The notes below the pieces were generated by a model. The model saw only the letters and a list, made by a program, of their open reading frames with translations, was not told where the DNA came from and ran no database searches. A stretch of DNA of 64,000 bases from Serendipita indica DSM 11827 (taxonomy: Eukaryota > Basidiomycota > Agaricomycetes > Sebacinales > Serendipitaceae): the NCBI GenBank assembly GCA_910890315.1, contig CAJVGD010000042.1, positions 2,108,001 through 2,172,000 on the forward strand. The letters run 5' to 3'. This document shows positions 32,956 to 44,211 of the stretch, piece by piece (the stretch's first letter is position 1; the number at the start of each line of letters is the position of its first letter). Position numbers and translations under genes: made by a program.

Positions 32956-35900
32956 CTAGTATACTCTATCATACACCTCCAGATCTTCTACGTCGGCTCG
33001 AGCACCGTCTTCTTCGCTCCCACTGGCACCAATGACTGAATCTCTGAACCTTGCGTCCCCGCTTCGTTGGCGTCGCAGACTCCGAGGCGACTTTGAGCCT
33101 GTGCTTCCCTGTCTTCCCTTACGAATCGGCGTCCGAGAGCGCGTGAGCTTGGCACCAACAGGCGTTCGAACTTCCTCGTCGCCGACGTGAATGACGTCTG
33201 GTTGATCTGGTGGTTCCATAGGAGAGTAAGGTCGTGGCGGAGAGGAGGCAACTTCTCCCTTGTCCATCTTGTCTCCACTACGAGGCGTGATGACCTGCAG
33301 TTCCGGAACCGAGGCAGGTAAAATGCCAGTAGAGATTGGTGCGGGCTTATGGCCCTCCCTTTTTATACGTGATGACAGGCTTGCACTCGAAAACCGTCGT
33401 GGTACGTCCTCATTTCCAGAGTAAGACGCGCTCGAATCAAAGTCCCCCATGGAGGTCACCCTTACAGGCGACTCGGCCACTTCTCCGCGAACAATAACAA
33501 AACCAGACTTGTGGTCAATGGAACCGTGTTTCTCTATCCTCTGCAAGTCGTCCTCCGAGTTGAGATCGATCGAGTATCTATGGCCTTGGTGCGATGGGCT
33601 GTGTATGCTAGATGTTGATGCTCGGGACGAGCGACTTCCATCACGCGTGGTTGCGGTTGCGCCGGTCGATGAGCGGTATCCGGCTGTCCGTGGATTGGTA
33701 ATGGGCCCGCGCCGAAGTTGAACGACGTGCGATGCACCAGGCGTCACACTATCATCACCACTCTCCATCGACATGGAGAATTGGTCACCAGGTCGTGGTG
33801 TGGGTATGGGAGACGGCGAGGCCCTCCTACTCGTCGATCTCGAGCTCATTCCTGAGCGAGAACCAGAAGGTGTAATGAGCGAGCTAGAATTGAGTAGAAG
33901 AGGCTTTGGGCCTTGCTTTGGTGTGGCCTCTGTTTTTGGTGAGCCAGTCAATGCAGCCAACGCAGCCTGCAATGGACTCTTTGACGCGCTATCGCCCGTG
34001 GATGGAGTTTCGGGACTGATAAGACCGGCGCTGTTGAGGACTGAACCGATCATACTCTCCCTGAATCGCGCAGGCCTCGCTGGAGGGGAGAAAGATTCAC
34101 GCTTGTTGGGCGAGTCGACAGTGGGTCCAGGCCCGCTTTCGGACCCGCTACGTGCAGGTTCCCCAGTGCCAGACATGAGCGATCCCACCAGGGGAAGAGA
34201 ACCGCGTTTTGAAAACATTTCGCTCCAAGAACCAATCGAACTATTCGAAGCCGAGTAGCCTTCTCGAGTGGATTCTCCTCGACCATTTGCCGCCGGCGTC
34301 CCGTCCAAGCTAGCAGAGGGCGAATGTGATCGTGCCATCGACACGGTGTCCTCCTTATCATCCGTCGCCGTCGACTTGCGGCTCCATGCATCCAAAGCCT
34401 TGACGCGCAGATTTTCACTCGTTCTGGAAAGCGCACCTCGCGCCCACGAAGCAGCTCCTTCACCTGTCCACGAGTTCGAAGCACCGCTGTCGCTCATCCA
34501 ATCCAGCGAGCGTTGGTGCTTATGCTGAGGCGACTCGTGCACAATCTCAATCTCTGGATGCTGCTGCTGCATTGTCGGCACGGTGGGTGAAGGTACGGGT
34601 GAAGCGTCAGGCGAGGGTTCAGGCGAATCAAGTTGATTCGTCATGCCCTTCCACACACTTTCTGTGAGTTTCGAGTTCATGAGCGACGAGAGGAAACCAG
34701 CTCCTTGTCCTTCGGTCGACGTTGGGGACGTTACTTTGACCGACGGCGGAGGGAAGGATGGCTTCTTGACAGGCGACGTCCCAGGTGAAGGCGAATTAGA
34801 GCCATCGTCGTCGTCCATGTCGTTGGTGAGTCCCTTCCACGCCATATCTCGTATTCGTCCCAGGCTCGCCACCATTCCACCACTGGGACTTGCCCTAGCA
34901 GAAGTGGAGACTGGCTCCCGTAGCGTCGTCGGACCCAACCGAGGAGGAGCACCGGCCACCTCCAGACCTTGAGGAGCGCCCTCTCGATTCCATCTTCGCC
35001 ACAAACTCCATGCAGTGTCCAACAATCTTTCCGTTCCGCCAAACGAAGCGACGTCATACTCGACAAGCAGTCTCACCACTACGAGGAAGACATTTCCCAT
35101 CCCGCCAGGTGTAAGCGGCTGCGTCCCGTCCGATCGTAGATTCCACTCTGCAACGTGCGGAGAGACAACAGATGCAGTCACTGCACGCTGACTATGACCA
35201 TGTGTAGAGGTGGCAGAAGCCGCCATAGTGGGTGACGCTGGTGTCTTTGGAGATGCAATAGGCGAGTACGTAGAAGGAGAATGGGGAATCTGGATTTCCT
35301 GGGCGGCACGCGTCTGTCGTTTCCAGAACGCGGATAAAGCATGAGTCGTAGTGGCACCTCTGGATGCGAGCGCCGCAGAGTCACTCTGAAAGATGGCGGC
35401 ACGCGCTCGAATGAGCATCGCTGTCCCAAGGATGTAAACAAAGGTCGAGGGTGCCGAGGTAACGCTTTGAGCTGGTGAACGATGCCGCGATGAGCCATGG
35501 AGAGATATCATGGCGTCCCACGTTGTCAAGAGAGCATCGAGCGACAAAGCGTGCGTGAAGAGGGTGGGCACCCATCGGTAGGAATAATACGGCATCTGAG
35601 GATCGAGCCCTTTGCGATTCTATAAAATGAGTCAGATATTGCATACATACTCGAGAGGCCCCACTCACCAAATCCGTCCACAACTCTGCGTCGGCCCATC
35701 TCACCATTCCTGAGAAGCGAATAGGCCACGCCTCGCCTTCATCAACCGTCTCTTCAACAAGCTCACGAACAGATGCCACAAGAGCCTCGGTAAGCCAAAA
35801 CGTCTCCGCCTCGACCTCTTCAAACACCTCGCTGGGGCTCTCACCAGACAAAATGGCAGTCTTTTGTCGTGCACGCCACGCGACAAGGAGCGTGACGGCA

Positions 35901-36908
35901 AAGATGGAAGCGAGGGCGGGCGGTGGTCCCATAGGGAGTGCATGCAATGCATGCAGCGACGAATGCACGTAGAGCATTCGGAGGAGGAACCCTTCGTACA
36001 GTTTGCCATTCCCCAGTTCGCCATTGTGCGAAGAGAGGAGAACCTTTGCGTCTCGTTGTTCTCCGGAATGAGGTGGATCGTCTAGTGTGATGGAAGGAAT
36101 AGGCAACTCGTCGACATCTGTGGGGGGTGATGACGATGAAAGGTCACCTTTGCTCGCCTTGAGCAATACCAACCGCTTGACAACGGCATTCTTCTCCTCA
36201 AACTCGACGTCGTACTTTCCATCGCTTTCCACACTAAGCTCCCGTAGAGCCGTTTTGAGTTCTGGTGGCATGGCGTCGATGTCTCGTGCAAACTGAAGAA
36301 GCACTCGATCCTGTGGAGCAAGTCGTTTCTCCCATGCACCCTCTCCACTCTGGAGATTGCTTCCTACAGGAGGTGGCGAGGCAAGGAGAGCTGCCTGGAT
36401 TTGCCCAACGAGCGCACCGTAGTCGTTGCGTGATTTGGCTCTCGCCGCATGCCACTCTGTCTTGTCCGCCGGCAAGACACTGAGCAGAATACTCCATACG
36501 CTTAGTCGAACCCACTCGGGGGTATTGGCTGGTATGCCATGAGAGCAAAGGAACCGTAGTCGTGGAATATCGATGACGGGAACGGAAGGGTCTATGACTC
36601 CGAGAAACGCATAAGTTCTATTGGATATAAGTATTGGCGAAAGTGAACAACTTAGAGACCGACCGGTCATGAGGCAAAAGATTCGGGGGTGTCCACTCTG
36701 GGAGGTCATGCTTGCCGGAAATCTCGACGAGTGCCGTGTCTACTCGTGTCTGTGTTGGTCGTGCAGGATTCAAATGCGGCACTAGCTTATTTCGTGGATT
36801 GAATGCGCTGCCATCGCTTGCAGAAGAGTACGGACCATTGGTGATATATGCTTGCGAAGTGTCGTTTCCATCGTCAGGTCTGGATATTTCTCCGCCAACG
36901 CTTGATTG
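32956..36908 (-). CDS. Rab-GAP TBC-domain-like protein (TBC1D13/Gyp6-like), divergent
   Basis: Exons about 36908-36664 (5' end uncertain), 36617-35669 and 35619-32956. The TBC start is recognisable (LRFLCSHGIPANTPEWVRLS, VWSILLSVLP). So is the TBC end (EVEAETFWLTEALV, FSGMVRWADAELWTDL, then NRKGLDPQMPYYSYRWVPTL). A serine/proline-rich tail of about 700 residues follows. TBC proteins activate GTP hydrolysis by Rab GTPases through an IxxDxxR arginine finger and a YxQ glutamine finger. Here the corresponding stretch reads QFARDIDAMPPEL without the arginine, and no YxQ was found, so catalysis is doubtful. No in-frame ATG was found in the first inferred exon, so the true start may lie in an upstream exon. 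Confidence 0.7.
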
Positions 36909-37838
36909 AGGGTTAATAGTTCTACGCCATGATTAGCCGACATCCAGACTTTGCGACGGATGAGCATACCGGGGGAATCTATTCGAGACGACGTCGCGAG
37001 GATACCACATATAGCCTCTAATTGCTCCTCATCTAATCGATCTGTACTGAATAGAGTTGGCTGTCAGACTTTCGTATAAATAGACTGCAAGACGCACCTG
37101 TCCGGCAGAGAGCGTCCCTCGATGAGCACATCACAACAGCGTTCAAGCAAACTCATGAGATCGCTCGACTCGTCATCAACAAGCAACTTTTCTGCCTTGA
37201 GCCTCGCAACACTAAGCGCCTTTTCCGCATCCACTTGCAACTTTGCGAGCACCGGATCCGCATCGTGTGTATATCCATCATACACACCCCCAACCACCGA
37301 AGCGCCATATGATGTACGCTGAGATTCATTGCTTCTGGAGTGTGGGTGGGATTGCGGTGGGGGAGGCCCGTACTGGATGAGCTTTGAGCGGATCGAGAGC
37401 TCCAGGCGGAGCGAGGCCGCGACGTCTTTGCGTCCCTTTTCCGAGAGACCATCGAATTTGGCTTGTGCGCGTTGGAGACGCGAGGCGGCTGACCTGTGTA
37501 TCACAAGGGATGGAAATAAACCACGTTCCGATGGATGGAAGACGCGTAATAAGCGAATGTTTCGTTGTAATTTGGGGAAGAATCCGTAAAGCCGCGTTCC
37601 CACATGAATAGCACCCCAAATCCCGATGGATGGATCCCATAAATCATGACGCATAAATGCACAGAAGAATCAAAACCATCAGCAAAATGCTCGCTATTAT
37701 GAAATAAAACCATAGAGGAGAGCGTGGTGTAACGGATGGAACGGCGACGCACAGGAGTAAAGTCTAGGGAGGGTCACGAGTCAGCCATCTGAATGTTTCA
37801 CCTCTTAGATGAACGGTACAAACCTTTATATCAGCCAT
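36782..37838 (-). CDS. Hypothetical protein, about 245 aa, four exons
   Basis: Start MADIK at 37838. Introns were inferred after AAG (37824), after the exon coding TLLLCVAVPSVTPRSPLW, and after SLPD (about 37095). The body contains SAASRLQRAQAKFDGLSEKG, LRLELSIRSKLIQYGPPPPQ and LSVARLKAEKLLVDDESSDL. The last exon gives LDEEQLEAICGILATSSR and ends TLLQAMAAHSIHEIS. Mostly helical and charged, with no signal peptide or membrane segment. I do not recognise the family. Its last 130 bases overlap, in another frame on the same strand, the presumed first exon of the TBC gene. Confidence 0.5.
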
Positions 37839-38088
37839 ACTACTCGCTTGTGTCGTCTGTAAACCAAATCCTACTTGCGCCTGGCGGTAAGTGCACTTGG
37901 AAAAGTAGAGAAGAAGCCGAGATCTGAATATTAAATGGCGTAAAGTCGTAGCGCACCACGGCGCGTTCAAAGGGATCCAAGTCTAGACGTGGTCGAGGTC
38001 GAAGAGTCAAGAAGCAAATGGCACTGCCAAAATCCAATGCGAACCTTGGAGATGCGGCTAACGCGGACCACGCTAGCCATGAAACACG

Positions 38089-39870
38089 AAAGTGTAATGG
38101 ATGGTAGTACAACATGTATTCTCATCATTCGTAATAGCAAATAGCCAAGGCCAGACAACACAAATAGTAAAGGCAGAGAGGAAGGAATAAAACAAGGAGA
38201 GAAACCCCAGTCCATCAAATAGAATAGTCTAGACGCAGTCCATCCTACACAGGTGGAGACAGAACTAGATCTGCGGTCGGAACGACATGATCTCCTCGTA
38301 CAACAGCTCCTTGAGCTGTTCCTTCGAAATAGCATCCTTGTGCAAATCAAACTCGAAAAACTCGGGATCGAGCGGCGGCGCCACGGGTTCGTCGTCGGGG
38401 TCGTGGTACGCCTCGAGATAAGGGTGTGCAAGCGCATCCTCCACGCTAATCCGCTTCTTCGGATCAAACGTAAGTGTCTTCGTCAAGAAATCGACCGCCA
38501 TCGGGCTCGCATTGGGAAACAAGGTGGCAAATGGTCGCTTTTTCCGGAACGGCAAAGCGCGGATATAATCTCGACTTCGTCGGGTGGTAATGGCATAAAA
38601 CTCGTCGAGCGTCGGCGTACCGAGCACATCCAAAATGAGCGTGAGCTGGTGGTGATAGTCTCGTCCAGGGAAGAGTGGCTTGCCGGACAACATTTCGGCG
38701 AGGATGCACCCGACCGACCAGACATCGATGGCTTTGGTGTATTGCTTAAACGTAAGCATAATCTCCGGTGCACGGTACCATCGCGTAGCGACGTATTCGG
38801 TCATGAAGCCCGTCTCAGTACCGCTGGGTTCCGCCGTCTTGACACTACGTGCGAGACCGAAGTCGGCTACTTTCAAGTCGCAGTTGGCGTTGAGGAGCAA
38901 GTTGGACGGCTTCAAATCACGGTGAATGACATCGGCGCTGTGCAGCGCCTTGAGGGCGCGCAGTGTCTGATATATGAAATACTGTGCGTGGTCGTCGGAA
39001 AGATCTTGGGTGCGAATCACACGGTGCATATCCGTCTCCATCAATTCTTGGACGAGGTAAACCTCTTTAAAGGTCTCGATCGACGCAGGCTTGATAATAT
39101 CCAAAACGGAAATGATCTGGAAACAGTCAGCGTTACTCTTTCGATATTATAGAAGAACAACTCACGTTTTCGCTCACACCGGCCTCTGAGAGGAATTTGA
39201 GGAGCTTGAGCTCACGGAGCGTCCGGAGGCAGAACATTGAATGTTCAAATGGTGCAATCTTCTTGATCGCGACCTTGCGACCGGTCGGACGATGAATAGC
39301 AGAGCATACGATACCATATGCACCCTCGCCGACAACATCGAGTACCTGGTACTGCGTGCCTAATAGCCACCCATCCAGCACATCCACAGCAAACAAACGG
39401 GTCCAAATCATCATATAGAAGAAGAAGCAGAGCGAACAAGAGACAATCAGCATCCAGGTTGAAATCCAAGAGGAGAAGAGCTACACACCGACGTTGAAGC
39501 GGACTTTGCGTGGCGCCGATTGGGCCTGGGAAGTAGAATGTCCGTGTTTGCTCTGCTTTGCGGCCGCGGCGTCCTTTGCAGGGGCAGCAGCGGCGGCGGG
39601 TTGTTGTTGTTCAGAAGACATTGAAGGGGATCGATCGTTTCGTCTCGTCAAGAGGAGGATGTGAAAAAGTAGATGAAGAAAGAGGAATAGCTAGATATCA
39701 AGCCAACGGCGCCGTTGGAGGAAAGCCTGGTAGTGGTCGGGTCCAAAGGATGGGCCTCTAGAAAGGGCGAGTAGAAAAGATGGCTATCTAAGGAAGATGC
39801 GTACTGGATACGCTCTGCTTATATGTAGGGCGCGGTGAGAATGCTTATATATCAGGTCACCGCCCCGCCA
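38089..39870. repeat. Direct segmental duplication, copy 1 (MAP kinase unit)
   Basis: Matches about 44212-45990 in the same orientation, offset about 6.12 kb. The match covers the kinase gene, about 180 bp downstream of its stop and about 250 bp upstream of its start. Outside these limits the two places show no visible similarity. Confidence 0.85.
38265..39621 (-). CDS. Fus3/Kss1-type MAP kinase, copy 1
   Basis: Exons 39621-39489, 39359-39166 and 39116-38265 give 392 aa. The N-terminus MSSEQQQPAAAAAPAKD is low-complexity. The kinase domain has the glycine loop GEGAYGIV, VAIKKI, catalytic HRDLKPSN, DFG (here KVADFG), and the activation loop GFMTEYVATRWYRAPE with the TEY dual-phosphorylation site. 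TEY and the overall sequence point to the yeast Fus3/Kss1 class (Pmk1, Cpk1, Ubc3 in other fungi). This class acts in pheromone response, filamentation and infection, downstream of a Ste7-type kinase. The frame is complete. A second copy lies at 44390-45742. Confidence 0.92.
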
Positions 39871-42821
39871 ATACAGCGATCAATGGCTGTTTGAAACACA
39901 ATCTATTGTAGAGGAAGGAAGCATATTCATGGCTAATGCTCTGTTAAATTATGAATAATCTTAGAATCTATGTTGATACCAGGTTTTACTGCTCCGAACC
40001 TGCTCGCTGCCTCAGGAGGTAGTCACCAAAATTGAGGCTATACGGCCAGTTGAGAGGAGGTATCTGTAACGACCTAAACGAATAGTACGCATGATGTCTA
40101 GGTATAAGAAAATGAATAATCAAGGGAATCCAACTTTACCTCAGACGGGGCAGTAAGCAACCGAATGAGGTAAACATCTTCCAACTCCGCCCGACCTCCG
40201 ACACCGTCCAACTTCTCCGTGACGAAGGCACAAGACACACTTGATCAACGTATCACGATATCTCCTCAGATGGCTTCATTGGCAGATTTGTCGCTGCTGC
40301 CTTCTCCTCAAGCTCCAATTCATGAAAAGCTCAATAATGACTCGAATAGGAGACGGACGTGTAATGTAAGAGGTTTCAAGCTCGTCAAAAACCTTGCTTG
40401 GTGCAGGCATAGCATCTATGATCACACTATGGTCAACAGCACGGAATCCTATCCTCCTGAAGGATATCTTGATATTTGATTCGGTAAATTACATCTTTAC
40501 GCTGTATAATACTTTCAGAAAGTCCAGTTTCTCCTCCTCCTGATGGGTGAGCACATAGTGCTCTTAGCACACTCTGCGCAGACACTTTTGAAGGGACTGA
40601 ATAATACGAAAACCAAACCTCGAATTATGTATGTCGAATAAGAGGGATAACCGATGGTTATGATGTTGTTTTGACTGCATACACGAGCAGACCACTCGTG
40701 AGGCGAGAGCCGGGTCCGTCGACGTGCAGGAGGCGTGGACCATCTTTTGCAACATCCTTCGTCGATTCATCAACAATTTTGATGAATTCAAGCCCCAGAG
40801 CAGTGTTCATGTACTCTTTCTCTCAAGAAGGCGAAACCGGATTCGAGCCGACTTACGATTGCGGCGCTACTGAAAGGAGCTCGGATGATGAGACTGCCAG
40901 AGTTCGATGCTTGGGTGAACCATATGTGCATCTTCCCGCCGTCAATAGATTTCCGTGTTGGTAAGTCTTTACGACGGCGGTTTTAGACAACAATCCGACG
41001 AGTATTCGGTTCAATTTAACGCGATACAAAGATAATTTCACCTTCAAAGTTCTTGTCATTAACGCGATATGCAGGTTGTTTCGACGAGAAGCAGAGTTGC
41101 TTCGGCATCTCGTCCTTATCACGTACGTCAATCGCTGTGGGATATTTTCTTGCCCGTTTGTGCCCTCATTCTAGGCTTACTCTTGTTGATAGGTGAGGTA
41201 GGCGATGGGCGGGAGTGGCCTTGGGTGGGATGGTCGGCCCACAACTCCTGCCCTCACCTACCGAGCATTTCATGGGGCGCGATGGGCAGGTAGAAGAATT
41301 TTTCAGCCTCTTCTTTGACGCGCCGGCTCTACTAGCGCGCAAGGTTCATGGGTCATCGCTGTCGCGGAGCATTTCGTTTGGCTTGCCACCTGCTCTTTAC
41401 TCGTCTCCTATACGTAGCCCCGTTGGCTCAATAGGCGGTTATATTGTCTATCATACGTAACGCTATCTCTCCTTAGCCTGCCTCTCGCACCACGGAGAGA
41501 CCTTCGGCCTCCAACCATGATCCGCTTGCGACGGACAACGACTGACAGGAGACGTGAATCCTGTGAACGAACTAATTCTAAGGGACGGTATACTAGTGCA
41601 TCTATCCCTCAATGTGAACGCTGCCTTGAGAACGCCGAGAAAATCGGAGATCACGGACAGCGGGCATGATGAAGGCGGAAGAGGGCTTCAAGGCGTCTGC
41701 AATCCCATCCTTCTATGCCTTAGTTGGACTGGTGTAGAGGTGCGTACGAAATTGCCACTCACCGCCTGTTTCCATAAGTCAGGGAAGCGTAAAGCTCTGT
41801 GTGCATATGTTAATGTCGTTTAGAAGGAGATGATGAAAAGTAGTGAATGAGCGTCTAAATGGACTGCGGATGAAATAGCAGCCTTGGTAATGCCTCGATG
41901 CACTGAAATGTTGACGAGGGTGTCCAATGCACCCTGGAACAATGACTGAAGCTCATTGGACTGCGCGCAGCCTACAATAATGGCGCTCAAAGCTCTATTC
42001 CGTCAGTGCAAGCCCATAGTGGTGGAGAACATAACAGGAGATATGTAAGGTTTCGACAATTTCTCCTCTCTACGTACGTCGAAACCGCAGCCGTGAGACT
42101 CTTTGTCCATTCTATATCACTCTTACCATCCTTCTCCTTACGGCCTCCGTTGTATCTACCCTCGTAGCGACAGCATTACCACATGCCTAGATTTCCCATC
42201 ACTCTTTCCGCGTTGCAACGTTTAACGATGCTATGTAAGACGATATGCGCATGAATTAACTAGCAGAGCCTCCTCTACCCCTCCCACGTCGATAACCTCC
42301 GTCAATAAACGAGTTTAGACTAGTGAATGTTAGTTTACACTAGTGTACATTACATCCGTCACGCCCACGTACAAGTGATTTTCCGCCGTGAATCTACCAG
42401 ATAACTTGAGACACACTACTGAAGAGGTTCAACGAGTTTGTTGCTGTGGTTAACAAAATCTGGATTCCGCGATCCCTAACTTGGATTTTCATCTATTATC
42501 GGGGGATTATTTCCATACTCTTCATTGATTCGTTTCATCCAGATTCTAGGCGAGTGCCCAGAAATGAGTCAACTCTAGACGTAAAGTCAAACGAGCTGAG
42601 CGAAACCGAATTTCTGCCCATTTAGTGCATTTAGTCATTTACTGCATCAAAATACAAGACGCTACATGGGAAAGTTGCTCGATCTTGCTAAGGAGTTGTA
42701 CCTGAGGCCGATGCATGCAGTCACAGCATGGCACATCGCAGAGGATTACAATTGGATTATACTGCCTTGGATCTCGCATGGTTCCTTGTCCCACGTTTGA
42801 AGGGGGTACATCACCATTGCC
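39871..42821. other. Region between MAP kinase copy 1 and the pheromone-like gene
   Basis: About 2.9 kb without a confident gene. Short open frames occur at 40219-40479, 40671-40964, 41069-41293 and 41554-41823. The frame at 41215-41460 reads LPSPTEHFMGRDGQVEEF, which resembles the segment just before the P-loop of some STAND/NB-ARC proteins, but no P-loop follows. Probably decayed sequence. Confidence 0.4.
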
Positions 42822-42828
42822 TATAAAA
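42822..42828 (+). promoter_or_regulatory. TATA box of the pheromone-precursor-like gene
   Basis: TATAAAA lies about 116 bp before the ATG at 42938, followed by a pyrimidine-rich leader with several CAAC/CATC start-like sites. Position and strength fit a highly expressed small gene. Confidence 0.55.
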
Positions 42829-42937
42829 TGCCTGTATACTTTCCTCTCAACATTGTTACCTCATCTCGAGCCCCGCATCCAATCGCAAGCTATCCAACGT
42901 TACAAAGTCTCCATTATCAATCGTATCTTTTGCAACT

Positions 42938-43051
42938 ATGAACTTCTTCACCACTCTTGATCTTTTCTCTGTGCCCGCCACCGAGGAAACCAAAGACCTT
43001 GAGGACGCTGAGGCCGGTGGAGGATGGAATAGTAGCTGTGTCGTCGCATAG
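42938..43051 (+). CDS. Lipopeptide mating-pheromone precursor-like gene, 37 aa, CaaX box CVVA
   Basis: A single-exon frame of 37 codons starting MNFFTTLDLFSVPATEE and ending GGGWNSSCVVA followed by TAG. Basidiomycete pheromone precursors are 35-60 aa and often begin M-x-x-F-x-T/S-L. They carry an acidic or charged processing site and end in a CaaX box, typically CVVA or CVIA, which is farnesylated. All are present: the acidic run KDLEDAEAG, a glycine-rich short mature region with a tryptophan near the cysteine, and CVVA at the extreme C-terminus. A good TATA box lies upstream. The gene is too short for most gene finders and sits between two copies of a pheromone-pathway-type MAP kinase. The pheromone role is an inference from motif and length. 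Confidence 0.75.
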   Translation: MNFFTTLDLFSVPATEETKDLEDAEAGGGWNSSCVVA

Positions 43052-44211
43052 GGAAGCACATCAGCCATTTAGTCTCAATGATCTTCCATGCAGGCAAGCT
43101 TTATACAGTCACTCTTGACCATGTGCTGACAGGTAATTTGCTTTAGTCTCACATGGCCCAGCAAGCCTTTTATCTTCAGAATTTCTACAACTAATGTGGG
43201 ATCTGGTCGACTCTGTGGATATGGCTGGTGGACAGTTAAATAAGGTCATATACGAGACCTGCCTCACACTAGACTCCATTCTCTATTTATAATCCTTGTC
43301 CAAGTTGGAAATGTTCTACATCCATAATTTTATGCCTTCTTGACGGCAATCTATTGGACTCTGTCTGCTTTATTCTCAGTATTGCAATCGACAAAGCGAT
43401 ATTCGCCATGTGAACTTCAGTTTCTCAAATACGAATGAGACTCAAAGAAGAGGGATCGGTCTTGGCATGCCAGCAGTTCTGAGAGAACACTAGGGACTTC
43501 TCATATGAACACTGGCAAAGTGAGTGAGCAAGTTTTGCGCACGTTCGAGGTGATAAGAACGCTGCAGACTGGAGTAGTGGCCTATAATGTACCTATTCTG
43601 TGCCGCTATTTTGATACTGTATTTTAACGAAGTATCGAGCCACCACGCAATCTAGTGCTCTAAATATCTCTCAGTGCTGAGGCAGCTTACATATTTGATT
43701 TTGAAAAACTTCCTAGACCAAGACCGCCATCTTGTTCGACTTTAGGCGTGGTGGTAGGTAAAGATGCAGCTCCTAATGAATTGCAAATAAGAGTTTTTAT
43801 GACGTATTTAGAGTTTCTAGTGCTCTCATTCGTCTTGAACCCTAACACGTGCAAGTCATTGGGTGCAAAAGTTTGCTCTGCCACACCACTGACCAGAAAA
43901 CTGATTGCGCATTCTACCATGAGCACCAAGGCAGGATCACCAGATGAACTCGACATATCCTAGGAATCCTCGACGATACCATACAAAGGTGGGCAGCAGC
44001 GCAGAGAAAACTGCTTGGGAGATATGCAACGAACGCGCCGACGTTATGCACAGAGAACCCATCAGAGACTGGAATGAGACCTTGAATACAGCCATAGTCT
44101 TCGCATGTCTTCATTCATATCTTGCTCAAGCGAGACTCGACAGCGAACAGGCGGCGATTATCCTTGAAGTTAGCATATGGTAGGACACTCAATGATTTGG
44201 GTATACTCATG
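43052..44211. other. Downstream flank with a possible DUF6535-like fragment
   Basis: Mostly non-coding. The frame at 43944-44183 reads AWEICNERADVMHREPIRDW and NETLNTAIVFACLHSYLAQA. That resembles the start of the large Agaricomycete transmembrane family with WNKSLDVxLVFAxLFS (DUF6535), but it ends after 79 codons, about 30 bp before the MAP kinase duplication begins. The match is weak. Confidence 0.3.

Noticed and set aside
38253-39152. 299-codon plus-strand frame opposite the kinase, with a similar one at 44465-45277
   Set aside because: Antisense of conserved kinase exons; its persistence in both copies follows from the conservation of the kinase.
40840-40870. Sequence around GGATTCGAGCCG considered as a tRNA T-loop
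   Set aside because: No matching acceptor, D or anticodon arms nearby.
42715-42960. 81-codon plus-strand frame overlapping the pheromone-like gene
   Set aside because: Covers the promoter, TATA box and leader and lies in another frame; no domain.
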